A DNA stretch of 64,000 bases from Stictocephala bisonia (Eukaryota > Arthropoda > Insecta > Hemiptera > Membracidae), in NCBI GenBank assembly GCA_035578905.1, contig JAQJVL010000001.1:8388711-8452710 (forward strand). The letters run 5' to 3'. The notes under the pieces are model-generated. The model searched no databases. It had not been told where the DNA came from and was given only the letters and a program-made list of their open reading frames with translations. Both the position numbers and the translations under genes were made by a program. Below, piece after piece: positions 25,200-36,735 of the stretch; within the stretch, counting starts at the first letter, position 1; each line of letters opens with the position of its first letter.

Positions 25200-25975
25200 T
25201 AAATATTGTGAACGTGCGAGAACTGTTTTAAACACTCGATCAGAACGCGTTTCTGATCGAGTGATCCATCTTAGGTCTCCTGTAGATTCACTGTTTGTTT
25301 GGGGATCTGATTCACACACGTCGTTTGTACCAACACGTAACCAGCCAATACAACACAATCGTAATAGAAACGAAACATACCAGTGAATCTGCAGGGGATC
25401 TGAAGATAGATTACTCCATCTGAAACGCGATCTGATCGAGTGATCCATCTTAGGTCCCCTGTAGATTCACTCCTTCTTTGGGGATCTGATTCACACACGT
25501 CTTTTGTACCAGCACGCAACCAGAAAATAGAACACAATCTTAATAGAAACGAAATATACCAGTGAATCTACAGGGGATTTGAAGATAGATTACTCCATCT
25601 GAAACGCATTCTGATCGAGTGATCCATCTTAGGTCCCCTGAAGATTCACTGTTTTTTTTGGGATCTGATTCACATACGTCGTTTGTACCATTACGTAACC
25701 AGCGAATAGAACACAATCGTAATAGAAACGAAACATAACAATGAATCTACAGGGGATCTGAAGATGGATTACTCCATCTGAAACGCGTTCTGATCGAGTA
25801 ATCTATCTTAGATCCCCTGTAGATTCACTCTTTGTTTGGGGATTTGATTCCCACACGTCGTTTGTACCAACACGCAACCAGCAAATAGAACACAATCTTA
25901 ATAGAAACAAAACATAACAGTGAATCTGCAGGGGATCTGAAGATGGATTACACCATCTGAAACACGTCGTCCAGT
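25200..25975. repeat. satellite, about 180-bp unit, four copies, with internal dyad
   Basis: The landmark GATCCATCTTAGGTC or a close variant recurs at about 25262, 25442, 25621 and 25800. Each unit has CCCCTGTAGATTCACT near one end and the inverse AGTGAATCTACAGGGG near the other, separated by about 100 bp, so each can form a stem-loop. Minus-strand frames of 67-88 residues (with DVCESDPQ repeated) arise from the satellite. Two more copies lie at 32270-32505. Confidence 0.9.
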
Positions 25976-26049
25976 TTTTTCTTTTGGCATATTGGCTAAA
26001 ACACATGTAATCCCAAATACTAACTCAAAAAAAAAAAAAAAAAAAAAAC

Positions 26050-26500
26050 TTTAAAGAGACAGCAGAGGCTGTCAGCCATGTTTGTTTAAATCCCATAAGA
26101 ACAATGTTATTTGCGTATCCATACTTTTTCGTTATTTATTATAAATGTTGTTGATGAGGTGTCATTTTAAACGTTATCATATTTCGCATTAGGTTTGCTT
26201 TTTATATTTTGAATACTATAAATATATTTTTCCTAGTTTTGAAAAATAGGTCAAAATAAAAACTTCAAACTAAACATTTTATATAATTTTTTCTGTTAAA
26301 CTAATTAGGAGTTCGCAAAGTAATTCCAACGCGCAATTTCATTCTTGATCAAATTCAATTTGTTTGGAAAAATCCGCTTGGAAATGACTGTTTAGTTTGG
26401 ATACGCGTGATCGTATGTCCGGTTCGAAAATAACATTGTTCTTATGGGATTAAAACCAATATGGCCAACAGCCTCTGCAGACTGGCCGTTTCCCTCCGCA
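26050..26500. mobile_element. MITE bordered by poly(A) runs
   Basis: The left arm (GCAGAGGCTGTCAGCCATG, then AAATCCCATAAGAACAATG) is inverted in the right arm (CATTGTTCTTATGGGATT, then GGCCAACAGCCTCTGC). Arms are about 55 bp and the whole about 450 bp. Runs of 17 to 20 A lie just outside both ends, at about 26029-26048 and 26508-26524. No coding capacity. Confidence 0.75.
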
Positions 26501-26879
26501 AAATAATAAAAAAAAAAAAAAAAACCACTGGTTTCTATTTCAACGATTCGGCCCGTAATAATTATCGTATCCTACAATTTAAAATGTCATTTCATAGGTG
26601 AAGTCATTATAGAGAACCGTAAGTTGGTTTTTGTAAAAATTTAATTATTTTGTATACTTCTTCACAGTTTAATATATGAAAATTATTTGTTATTCTTGAT
26701 GATTTTAGATTTAAAAACTCATAATATCAACTTATGGTCCTCTAGAATTGACCTTTAATAATCATAAAGTGTTCACTATAACTATTTATATTAAAAAAAC
26801 ATGAACCTTAAAGTTGAAATAAAAAAGTATGTTTTGGCCTACTGACGGTATCCTACCGGTGGCTTGGTGGGCTGGGAAA

Positions 26880-27839
26880 CGGTGGTGCAATCGGTTTTCG
26901 GTGAGTTAATTATTTTCTAATTATATAATCAAAATTATTTGATGTACCTTCCTTGAGACAGGAAAAATAATAATAAAAAGAAATTTTAACCACTTCATTT
27001 GAACCTGTGGCCTTAGCTGATTTTAAATCAACTATAAGATTAAACCGTTCAACGAACTATTTCATTTTTTTTTTGTCGTTAGTGTAATCTCATTTCAGTA
27101 ATTAAATTGTGTTTTAACGTTTTTTCGTTGATATCATGATCTTGGTAGCTCCTAATCAGTTATATTAATATCACCAAGTTAAATATTTTTATATTTGGTA
27201 GAAGTTCATTTTGCTGTACTCCATTCTAGTTTCTAGGTTAAAATGTAGATTAATTAATGTAGATCAGTTTATTAGTTTAAGAACGTAGTTTTAGAAAATG
27301 TTTGTTTAGATGTAATTTAGTTGTCATCCCTTGAAAAATATTTGGGTTTTACCAAATCGAAACATCGTGGTTGGTATTTTTCGCGTAATGATGGCATATG
27401 TCCAACAACCTTTGTCTTCCTCATTTAATTTTTTAGAACTGCATTTTTTAGACATAACTGAATGGATTAAGACGTTTTTCAATTTAAAAAAATGTAAAAA
27501 TATTTATAATTTTAAAGGTAAAATTTTAAAAGTTTATACCTTTAAAATTATAAATATTTTTACATTTGTTTTTAAATTGAAAAACATCTTAATCCATTCA
27601 GTTATGTCTAAAAGATGTAGTTATAAAAAGTAAATTTGTACTTTTACAGTTTTGTCTTGTGGTTGATTTAAAATCAGCTGAATTCACCACTTCATAAGGC
27701 CACAAGTTCTAATGTAGTGGTTAAAAAAATCTTTGTTGTATTTTTAACAAACTAACTAATTTAGCGAACCAATTAACTAGTTTTGATTATAAAATTGGGA
27801 AATAATTAACCGTCCGAAAACTTATAGCACCACCTTAAG
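26880..27839. mobile_element. large foldback element with a nested hairpin
   Basis: The outer arms start GGTGGTGCAATCGGTTTTCG on the left and are inverted on the right (CCGAAAACTTATAGCACCACC). Further inward, TTTTAACCACTTCATTTGAA, GTGGCCTTA and GCTGATTTTAAATCAAC pair with 27650-27740. The centre holds a second near-perfect hairpin. A segment at about 27385-27425 (CGTAATGATGGCATATGTCC) also lies in the centre of the foldback at 59240-59805, so both belong to one family. It ends only about 23 bp from an exon's splice donor. Confidence 0.75.
27448..27616. repeat. near-perfect hairpin with about 70-bp arms
   Basis: GACATAACTGAATGGATTAA through TTTATAATTTTAAAGGTA on the left is inverted on the right from TACCTTTAAAATTATAAA to TTAATCCATTCAGTTATGTC, with only about 15-20 bp of loop and one or two mismatches. 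The open frame across it (27331-27633) is a by-product of this palindrome. Confidence 0.9.
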
Positions 27840-27861
27840 AGACAAGAGATAGGGAGGTTAC

Positions 27862-27976
27862 CTGCGGCCACAACAGTGAGAACGCCCGCTGGCATGCCGA
27901 GTCCCAGGTGGAAGCGGCCCCTCTCCTCAATAAATGCCACTGCACCCATCACCAGTGCAGAAATTCCACAAACAAT
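27862..27976 (-). CDS. internal exon of a multi-pass membrane protein gene (exon C)
   Basis: A GC-rich 115-bp island in AT-rich surroundings. On the minus strand it follows a CATGTTTTAG acceptor and ends with GCCGCAG|GTAACC. The only sensible frame is open from the first base and encodes IVCGISALVMGAVAF, then a charged IEERGRFH, then LGLGMPAGVLTVVAA: the end of one helix, a short charged loop and a second helix. It starts in phase 0, matching the end of the exon at 46677-46808, and ends in phase 1. I do not recognise the protein; the topology resembles small tetraspan-like proteins. The donor lies just beside a foldback element. Confidence 0.8.
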
Positions 27977-28197
27977 CTAAAACATGGAAAATCGTTTTAG
28001 AATTTCACCTATAACTAATAACATGTTTACATGGCACAAGAGTGTGTAATGTTTTTTGCAAAGGGTAGTTAGCTCAACAAAACAAAAAATTGATATTTTG
28101 GAAGTGACTCTGTATTTTAAAAATGCAAACCTTATAAATCATGAATATTACGTAGAGTTGAAAGAAAATAATCTTAAAACTATAACCACAATTTTCT

Positions 28198-28330
28198 GGC
28201 GTGGTGGCTCAGTGGCTAAAGCTTCGGACAGCGGAGGATTGGGATTCGAACTGTTACCTCACTCATTGAATAAAGTTCACGCACAGGTCTGTAGGCCCAT
28301 GTGAACTGACAAGTGAAGTTGTATAACAGA
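28198..28330 (+). mobile_element. tRNA-derived SINE, copy A
   Basis: Begins GGCGTGGTGGCTCAGTGGCT, which contains an A-box match (TGGCTCAGTGG), followed about 35 bases on by a B-box-like GGATTCGAACT. The tRNA-like head is followed by a shared body with TTCACGCACAGG and TAGGCCCATGTGAACT. Three more copies occur in the window (31750, 42931, 59034). The internal promoter is that of RNA polymerase III. It is a SINE and not a tRNA gene, because the tRNA fold is incomplete and the body is shared. Confidence 0.85.
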
Positions 28331-28788
28331 AGAAGAAAGTTTAAGAAAGTTAAACAAGTGTATAAAGAAAGTTAAACCTACTTTGACTTCTCTTTCACAC
28401 CTACTTACACGTATTTCAACTCTCTTTTTATTTAGGGAGGGCAAATATTTTCAACATATCGATATATCGAATAACCAAATATATATCGATATAAATGGCA
28501 AATCAAATACTGACAGAAAAATATCGATATATCAGGTTATCAATATATCGAATTGTAAATGATTAATCTGTTTGTGCACTAACTCTTATATAATGACCAA
28601 AATTACACTCATGTTTTTTTTCTGTCATTTAGAACAGCCTTCTGAGTGTAAAAATTAAATATATTTATCTACACGAAAAAGTTATGATCTGTGGGGTTGA
28701 ATGAAAAAAAAACATTCAAAATAAGAATAGGCTAATTATATCTTTAATTATCATGTTATCCCACATGGTTTGTAAGGTGATTGGCTAG

Positions 28789-31589
28789 CCCGCCATAGGT
28801 CACCATGTTAGATGACAGCTAACAACAAATATTATTATACAGACATTTCTTTTATTCGGTGGCCTTTAACCCTATGCAGCCTCAAGTGCTTATTTGACTA
28901 TATTTAAGACATTTTTCCGCTTTTGAATGTTAAGTTGGCTGTACTGACTCATCGCTAGGGAGGGGGAAAGTGGGGGGCGCGCTGCCTGTGAGACGCCAGC
29001 TAGTAGGTGACTGACCACGTTGCAGTGTTTGTTAGTTGCCAGATATACGGGTGACCGATCATGTTCGAGTTTGTTCACATTAGTTTTTACCTGCAAGCTG
29101 TTTTGATGTTATTAGTTTGTGTTTTTTATAGTGTATATTACTTGTTTTGCATGAAGTTATAGTTATGGCAAGAGTACCTAATGATTTCGCAATATTGCAC
29201 TAGATTGACGAGCCTGATGAGAATTTCGCTAAAGACAGTGATAGTGAAAGTGATGCCCCTTCAGTGCATACAATTCATAATACGGACACAGATCAATCAG
29301 GAGACAGTGATAACGAAAATGGCCAACATGCTGCTGTCCAGCAAGGTCCTGTACAACGTATGCCGAATAGACAACCTCTACTAGCACCACTTTATTATGT
29401 AGGAAAAGATAATATCACAAGATGGTATGTAAACAAACCACCAAAAAATAGAAATAAAACTCCTTAGCAAAATATAGTTGTAAAGTTGCCAGGTGTAAAA
29501 GGTCAGGCAAAGCAATGCAATACAATAATAGATTGCTGGAAATTTTTTTCCCCCGATGAAATAATACAGAATATTGTTAATTTTACAAATGTTGAGTTAG
29601 ATAATATTAAAAACAGATATGAAAGGGGCATACAATATTGTCCTCCTACAAATTTTGAGGAAATATTGGCTTTTTTGCGGTTACTATACATGCTTGGTAT
29701 AAAAAAGGCCAATCACCTCAACACTAGTGAAATGTGGGCAACGGATGGCGCTGCACCAGACTTTTTTAGAGCTATGATGACGGAAAAAAGGTTCCATCAA
29801 CTTGTAAGAGGAATCCGGTTTGACGATCACCAAACTAGAGCTCAACGTAAATCCATTGATAATTTAGCACCGATCCGGGAGGTATTTGACGAATTTGTAA
29901 AACATTGCATTGCGATCTATACTCCAGGGGAGTATCTTACCATAGACGAAATGCTGGAGGCCTTTAGGGTCAGATGTAAGTTCAGGCAATATTTGAGCAA
30001 TAAGCCTGATAAGTATGGCCTAAACATTTATGCAATGACTGATGCAAGGACCTTTTACACAGTCAACATGGAGGTGTACTGTGGTAGGCAGCCGAATGGT
30101 CCATTTTCACTAGATAATTCTACAGGTGCTGTTGTCAAACGATTGATCAAACCTATATATAAGACAGGGAGGGACATAGCAATAGATAATTTTTATACCT
30201 CTGTTCCTTTGGCAAATGAACTATATAGATACCATCGGACAACAATCGTAGGTACAATTCGAAAGGACAAACCTCAAATCCCTGCTATCTTCAAAAATGT
30301 GAAAGAAAGACCAGTTGCAAGTAGTATGTTTGGTTTTGGAGTTGAACAAAATAATACTCTTTTGGTGTCTTATGTACAAATTAAAAAAAAAAAAAAATGT
30401 GTTGATGCTGTCTACCTTGCACGATGATGATAGCATAGACCCTGAGACTGGCGACCGGTTCAAACCAGAGGTCATTACTTTTTATAATCTCACAAAAGGT
30501 GGGGTCGTTGTAGTGGACAGGAAAAAAAATAGTACAGTGTCAAGAGGATAAGTAACCGATGGCCTCTAACAATTTTCAATGGTTTGCTAAATCTAGCTAC
30601 AATCAACAGCCAAATAATTTATAGCAGTAACACTATAATCAAGATGGAAAGAAGAAACTACATAACAAGTCTTGCCAGAGACTTAGCTCGGCCCCCACCT
30701 AATGAAAAGAGCTTCTCTTCAGGTACTTCCAGTTGGGCTGAGAACAGGTATCTGTAACATCACTGGACAACCACTATATCTACCACAAAATCCACTTGCA
30801 GGTACAGTTATTTTCATAAATGTGTCAGATTCTCAAGAGATAAATAAACTAACTAATAATTATGGTCTTAATCCTTTATGACAATAAAATATTATAACTT
30901 AAAAATATATAACTTTACCAAAAAACCAGACAGGCCCTAAAAAGGTTTTATTTTGCCAATAACTTTTCATAATCTTTCAATATTTTTTGTCTATTAATAT
31001 GTAGTTGTAATATAAACCCTAAAATGTACAAAATATTACACAAATAGGTAGCTGAAACAAATGTATTTTCCCAGATGCTGGAGGTCGACACCCACGGTGT
31101 AGTTTTTGCCCGACAAGGAAGAACAGATTCACTCCTATTGTATGTACTTCATGCAACAAAAGAATCTGCAAAGAGCATACTACAAAGAGACAAAACACTG
31201 GTGCCCGGAATGTGTTAATGCCGATAACAACATGGAAGAAGTTTAAAACTTTTAAAGTTTAAGATTATATCTTGTAACTTAGTAGCCTATGTTAATTTAG
31301 CAGTACCATAAATATAAATTGTTTGAATCTTTATTTTGAGTTGTTATTTCCATTATCCAAAATCAAACTAAAAAAACTAATACCGGTAATACAATTTTGT
31401 ATTTTCAATATATTTTACATTAAAATAATTTTTAAAAAATCAGGAATATTCTAAAAATTGGTCAAAAGTATTGATTATCATTCCCACGTAACATTTATAA
31501 CCATAAATTGCCCGTTACACTATTATAACAGTTCATTTTTTTAAAAAGATCTATGTTAGATGCCAGCTATACAGGTGACCTATGGCGGG
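28789..31589 (+). mobile_element. piggyBac-like transposon, inactive, flanked by CTAG
   Basis: The inverted termini are CCCGCCATAGGTCACC (28789-28804) and its exact inverse at 31574-31589. Outside both is CTAG (28785-28788 and 31590-31593), where TTAA would be expected; the matching stops exactly there. A subterminal ATGTTAGATG(A/C)CAGCTA occurs at both ends in the same orientation. A decayed piggyBac transposase fills the middle on the plus strand. About 2.8 kb, a normal length for the family. Confidence 0.75.
29165..31246 (+). pseudogene. piggyBac-like transposase, broken
   Basis: From ATG at 29165 the frame has an acidic N-terminal part with an early stop (codon about 13) and another stop at 29465, then a 313-residue stretch (29486-30427) with the RNase H-like domain. 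EYLTIDEMLE holds the first catalytic Asp and RDIAIDNFYTSVPLANELY the second. A run of 13-14 A near 30380-30394 shifts the frame. The next part reads TKGGVVVVDRK, where the usual third Asp (GVD) is Val. After a second shift RISNRWPLTIFNGLLN follows. The C-terminal cysteine domain (31090-31246; CSFC, CTSC, CKEH, CPEC) lies after a probable intron (GT at 30801, AG near 31074), with one more frameshift. Confidence 0.9.
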
Positions 31590-31749
31590 CTAGGCAGGCT
31601 AGGCTTCTTAGTCAGCATTGCAAACTCATACACAACTTTATTCACTCGTTCTACCCACTGGTTTACATAAACTACATTTAAGTGCTTTAAAATCACATAA
31701 TAAACTAAATTCATAGGAAAAAAAATTCACTATGAATGATTTTCACTAT

Positions 31750-31885
31750 GTTCACATGGGCCTACAGGCCTGTGCGTGAGCTTTATTCAACGAATGAGGT
31801 AACGACCCTTGGTTCAGTGGGGATTCGAACCTTGAAAAATGCCCTCCACACTCCGAAGCCTTAGCCACTGAGCCACCACGCCGGC
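31750..31885 (-). mobile_element. tRNA-derived SINE, copy B
   Basis: Inverted copy of the family: on the minus strand GCCGGCGTGGTGGCTCAGTG, a B-box GGTTCGAATCC, then the body ending GTAGGCCCATGTGAAC. Lies just outside the piggyBac element. Confidence 0.85.
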
Positions 31886-32269
31886 ATTTAAATAAAGTTT
31901 ATTTAAATGCATGTCATACGCATAACGGGCAATTTATTAAATGTGTTTATTTTTAATCGTGATGTTTTTTAGGCGAGAGGATAGCGTCAATATTTAGTGA
32001 TATGATATATCAGATCAAAATATCGATATGCCAATATTATCCAAAGAAAATATCGATACTAATATTTCGATATATCGAAAAATATTTATCGATATTTCCG
32101 ATATATTGATATATCGTTTACTTCCTCAAGTAAATTGCCCTGCCAGTCTCTCCACGACTATCAGGGAAGATGAGGCTCGCAAACTCACCCACACATCGTA
32201 GGTGACGTGATTGATATACATTAGAGTTTTCTTAAAATCACTTTAAAATATTTCAACTGAATAGAGTGA

Positions 32270-32505
32270 ATTGAAATTCTGGGGTCTGATTCACACACAT
32301 CGTTTGTACCAACACGCAACCAGCAAATTTAACACAATCGTAATAGGAACGAAACATAACAGTGAATCTACAGGGGATCTGAAGATGGATTACTCCATCT
32401 GAAACGCGTTCCCCTGTAGATTCACTCTTTGTTTGTGGATCTGATTCACACACATCGATTGTATCAACACACAACCAGCGAATATAACACATCTCAGAAG
32501 GCTAT
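32270..32505. repeat. two partial copies of the 180-bp satellite
   Basis: Contains CTGATTCACACACATCG twice, AGTGAATCTACAGGGG and CCCCTGTAGATTCACTC, matching the satellite at 25200-25975 about 7 kb away. The copies are incomplete and end in unrelated sequence. Confidence 0.85.
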
Positions 32506-32689
32506 CAAGGGTAATTTTCTTTTTAAGACGTTTAACATCTTGTGTTAAAATCATATATAGGGTCAGTGAACATTCTGGACCAGCCAAACTTATAACATGT
32601 TTATGTGGCACATGGTTATGTTTATACGAGGGCAGTTAGGCTAACAAAAACAAAAATGGATATTTTGGAAGTCACTCAGCATTTTCAAA
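32506..32689. other. no gene seen
   Basis: AT-rich. TTATAACATGTTTATGTGGCAC near 32590 in part resembles a segment near 28020, so this may be a relic of a shared repeat. Confidence 0.3.
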
Positions 32690-32940
32690 TGTAAACCCCC
32701 CTCTTAGATGTTACCCCTCTTTTTGACGGTCTGGTTAAAAAAGTAACAGCGTAAATTAGAGGTCTCTATCCCAACACTATTATGACTGTTGGAAAATAAA
32801 CAAGTGTAACATTTTTTAACAGGTATTGAAAAAAAACAAAAATATTTTTCAAATTGTTTATGATAATGTTGAGATAGAGACCTCTAATTTTCACTGTTCA
32901 TTTTATTTTACCAAGACCTTTAAATAAGGAGGTGACATGA
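32690..32940. mobile_element. MITE, about 250 bp
   Basis: AAATTAGAGGTCTCTATCCC and following bases on the left are inverted on the right as GAGATAGAGACCTCTAATTT; outer parts (GTTACC...GGTC) also pair with mismatches. No coding capacity. Confidence 0.7.
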
Positions 32941-33078
32941 TGGTGGTTATACTTGACAAATTTTAGTTGCTACCAAATACGCAATTTAGTTTTTTTCGGC
33001 CCAATCGCATTATGCATTAAACATATATTTTTGTGCCTTATAACATTGTTTTGAGTTTTGTTGTTCTTTGCCAACACA

Positions 33079-33343
33079 CTAACAATCTACACTAATCAGA
33101 GTGTCTCGTGATTTTAGACTGTATAAATTTAAATTAATTTTGAAAAGGATCTGCCAGCACCACGAACCCGGCTGCCTGGTCAATGCAGCCTTGTTGAAAC
33201 TATTGATGTGGGTAATGCGGATACTAGAAGATGCTAGAGTGAATCGCCCCTCCCAACGGATAATACAACACTCAAGTTTGAGTGACATTTGGCCTGCTAA
33301 CAACAACCTATTATCTACAGACTGTAATATCACGGACCACTAA
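33079..33343. other. GC-richer block with open frames on both strands, unrecognised
   Basis: About 260 bp with higher GC than its neighbours. Both strands have a frame of about 80 residues (plus 33101-33343; minus 33079-33333, containing NKAALTRQPGSW). No splice site pair or protein family is evident, so it may be a fragment of a repeat or a diverged exon. I cannot choose between strands. Confidence 0.3.
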
Positions 33344-34079
33344 AAAACTATGTTGAATAGTGATGGTCAACTATACTGTTATTTATATAAATTTAGCCAA
33401 TCGTGGTATTTGAATTCCATTATTTACTCAGAATTATATAAAAAGTATGTTATACTATTTTAAAATTATTTTTAGGTATCGAAATATATTTTGGAAGGAG
33501 CCAAACAAAACCAAGATATAAACAAACAATTCTTTAATAATATTAATTTTTTTACTACACACACTTTTTCAGTTTGGTACTTAGCTAATTTGTTCCTTTG
33601 GTTCATTTAATTATATCTTACAATGATTAAGGTTACAATGAATATCAGGGTGACATCAGAAACAAAGGCTGCGTGGCTCTGACGTCTCGTAACTAACACA
33701 CGTCTTCACTTTATGTCGTTCATTTTAACTTGTGTCGTTTAAGTGAAATAAATTAATTGAAGTAAATGATTTGTTTAGTCATCATAAACGTCATATAAAC
33801 TCTGAACATCAACTGCCTCAATCTTGAGTAACGGGGCATCGCTGCAACTCGTACAAATATCACAGAGTTCAGTGTTTACTTGCTAATTGATAAGAGAGCA
33901 GCTCCTTGTGTCGTCCTATCTGTTACATTGAACGTCTAGTTGCAAAATGTTGTACATTATAACCATCTTAAATTTAAATTATTGTTTAAATGTACTTTAA
34001 TATGAAAAAAAATATGTTTTTCGATTCGAATACATACTTACATTTCTACAGTATAATTATAGTTACAGTACAATTCTAC
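33344..34079. other. no gene seen
   Basis: AT-rich, with no supported feature. Confidence 0.4.
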
Positions 34080-34476
34080 GGTCTTTTAAAACGCAACCCT
34101 ATTAAAACGTACAGAAAATGAAGATTTAAGATAATTACAAGTTCATAGGTTGGTAGCCTTGGTCTTTCTTCTGATTTACGGGCTATCAGCTGATTTACGT
34201 TATTGCACTGTTGTTCACTTAATTGGGTTTCGTGCAACGTCATTATGTTTAGGTTAGAAACATGCTTTTGAGAAAAGAACAGCCAGAGAGCATTTACTGT
34301 GGAGGAATATTTTTAAACAAAATCATAAAAACAAAAATGTCATTAAAATCATATTAATAGTGGTAATAAATGTTAATAATAATAAAATGTGTTATAGATA
34401 CGGTATATGTTTTGTTTTTCATATTTATTTCATATTATGAGTTGCTTTTTAATTTGATAATGAGAAACACCCTGTA
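34080..34476 (+). pseudogene. Tc1/mariner-like relic, copy 1
   Basis: Shares about 350 bp with 63250-63780, including GTACAGAAAATGAA, TTACAAGTTCATAGGTTG and the block from AACATG to GTGGAGGAATATTTT. In the other copy that block reads as a transposase-like N terminus. This copy is frameshifted. It ends in ACACCCTGTAC, the inverse of a CAGGGTGT terminus. No left terminus was found. Confidence 0.45.
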
Positions 34477-35654
34477 CATAAAAAAAACAAATTATTTATG
34501 AAAAACAATGTATAAACAAACAAAACAAAACAAAAACGATCTCTGCATTTAATCAGCGATATGTGACCAATAGATTTTTACAAATACAGAAAGGAATTTT
34601 GGAAAAAAATTATTTAAATAAATACATTATTAAGAAACGTAACCATCACAATTATTGACTTCATAATTTTTATCTATAAAAAATTACATATATGATTTTA
34701 TCTTCCTTCTTTAAGTTTTACATTATTAATAATTTTAAAGTTTGGTGGTAATTTAATAAAATATTTTGGCCCTAAATAACTAAAGGAGTGTCTATAAGTG
34801 ATTTTAAAAAGTGTATTTACAGCACCAAGAAGGCTTTTTTTGATAAATTAAAAAAAGGAACATGTTGTAATATTCCGCCCGATATGGCAATGATTTATTC
34901 GTTATATGGAATAGTGGAGTTACATGAAAAAAATCATGTAATGATTTAGAAAATATGCTAAATGTAAAGTACTTAATTTTCACAACGAACTTCTTTAAAT
35001 TGAATCAAACTCTCAAATCAATTTTATTGATTTTATTTAATTAATTCGTGATAGTAACAAAACTTTGCTATAGAACTTTCAGGAATCCCACTCAAACTAA
35101 CTGTACAAATAATAGTTCTGTCTATCCCCGTCTCACAAAAATTCAGGTTCAGAAGTGTGTTGTGTAGGGCGTATTCTATCTGCAATACCTCTAAGTAATG
35201 CAGATAGAAAACAATAAATAAATGTAATAAAATCAATAGCAATTGCAATCTGATACAAGCCATCCGCAATCTGTGAGATTGCAGGAAAACTTGAGAAGAA
35301 AACAGAAAACAAGACTCGAAATAGTAAAAAGGGATATCACTTGATAAGGAAAAATCTAGTGAATAACCAAATAATAATGAATTTCTTAATTACAATGGAC
35401 AGTTTGTGCAATGAAATGCTAATATATTTAAGGCATTTTGTCAGTAGCATTTTTAAGACTTGCAATACTTTTTGTAGTTATTAATGCTTAGAAATTAACA
35501 AAAAGGTTAACTGTAACCAAGAGTGACGCCCTTAGAGTTATGACCCTAATTTATTCTTTAACCTCTCAGAGGATATTATATCAGGGAAGGTGTAGTCCAC
35601 ATTTATATTTCCTATTTTACACGTAGGTGCAACAGTAGACATTATGATACAGAC
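34477..35654. other. no gene seen
   Basis: AT-rich. Frames of 78 residues (35033-35269, minus) have no family features. Confidence 0.4.
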
Positions 35655-35926
35655 TTTCCTAAGATGGAATACAGTACAAGTAAACGTCACACAACACAAT
35701 TTTATTACAATATAAGCACAAAATGCACTAATATTAAATTCAGTTGTAGAACACCATTTTCCATTCTTTTGTGAATCCCTCTGGTCTGAGGGACACATAT
35801 TAAGGTGAGCGTGGTTCAGCGAAATCGATCACTATAATATTTGTGCTTTTTGTACTTGTATTGTAATATGTTTGTGCATTTTGTGCTTATATTGTGTAAT
35901 AAATTTGTGTTGTGTGACGATTACTT

Positions 35927-35994
<68 letters not shown>

Positions 35995-36115
35995 AATGTA
36001 TAAGTTGGTTCACGAGTTAAGGCTACTATTTTAATAAATTGAATAATAACTATAATTAATTATAAAATATTAATAAAGGATACTAATTTATAGTTATTAT
36101 TCAATTTATTTTTTA
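35655..36115. repeat. inverted repeat, (TA)n microsatellite and a second hairpin
   Basis: AGTACAAGTAAACGTCACAC with its continuation (35664-35720) is inverted at 35874-35931. A pure TA run of about 58 bp follows at 35932-35990. A further hairpin pairs AATAAATTGAATAATAACTA (about 36032) with its inverse at about 36092. The first motif also occurs at 63530-63650, again as an inverted pair, so it defines a small MITE family. Confidence 0.75.
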
Positions 36116-36735
36116 AATTTATAAGCCATAAAGATATACTCTTTTATATATTTAAAAGAGATTTATTTTCACATAATCAGATAAAATTACGCAATAAATA
36201 AACTAAAAATGATAACGATGTCCGTAAAAACACAAATAAGATACAATCGATAGCTTCGGGAAATTACAAAACTACATGTATTCATAGCCGTTCAAAATTC
36301 ATTTACGAAGCAAACAGTTTTTACAATCTCCGCAAAAAATGTTACATTATCCTCATGTTATACTCAAATACACGACAGAAATGTCGAGCCATGTCAAAGC
36401 AACGATTTCAAAGAAAAGAATGTCAAAGCATGATTGCTTCTGGCATCCAAACTACATTTTTATTTTTACTAGATATACATTCTTCACTTTATTCAACAAT
36501 GAGACTTCCAGTAAACACAATACCTTACAGGCAACATGGAACAATAGCTTACACTGTGCATCGATGTTGTTTTTAATTATTAAAAAAACTGTTCTATTTG
36601 AACATTATACCATTCAAACATTTAAAATTTAAACGTACATTTATATCGTACGAATTGAAAGTTTTATTGATATATTTTCTAAAAACAAATAAAATGTTGG
36701 TATCTACGTATTTTTTTACTGTTCGCCAAAGTTGA

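Larger units (their letters stand above)
28430..32150. mobile_element. possible hAT-like element with ATCGAT-rich ends, containing a piggyBac insertion
   Basis: Left (about 28437-28560) and right (about 31980-32150, inverted) regions both start with a GGGCAA motif followed by clusters of ATCGATATATCGA. They flank the piggyBac element and a SINE. A GGGCAA start with ATATCGAT subterminal repeats is seen in some insect hAT elements. No hAT transposase is visible; the arms are not collinear base for base. Weak assignment. Confidence 0.3.

Noticed and set aside
28198..28270. tRNA gene at the SINE heads
   Set aside because: A and B boxes are present, but the cloverleaf is incomplete and the same head and body recur at four sites, so these are SINEs.
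33079..33343. Protein-coding exon
   Set aside because: Both strands are open for about 80 codons, no convincing splice pair and no family features, so kept only as an unrecognised block.
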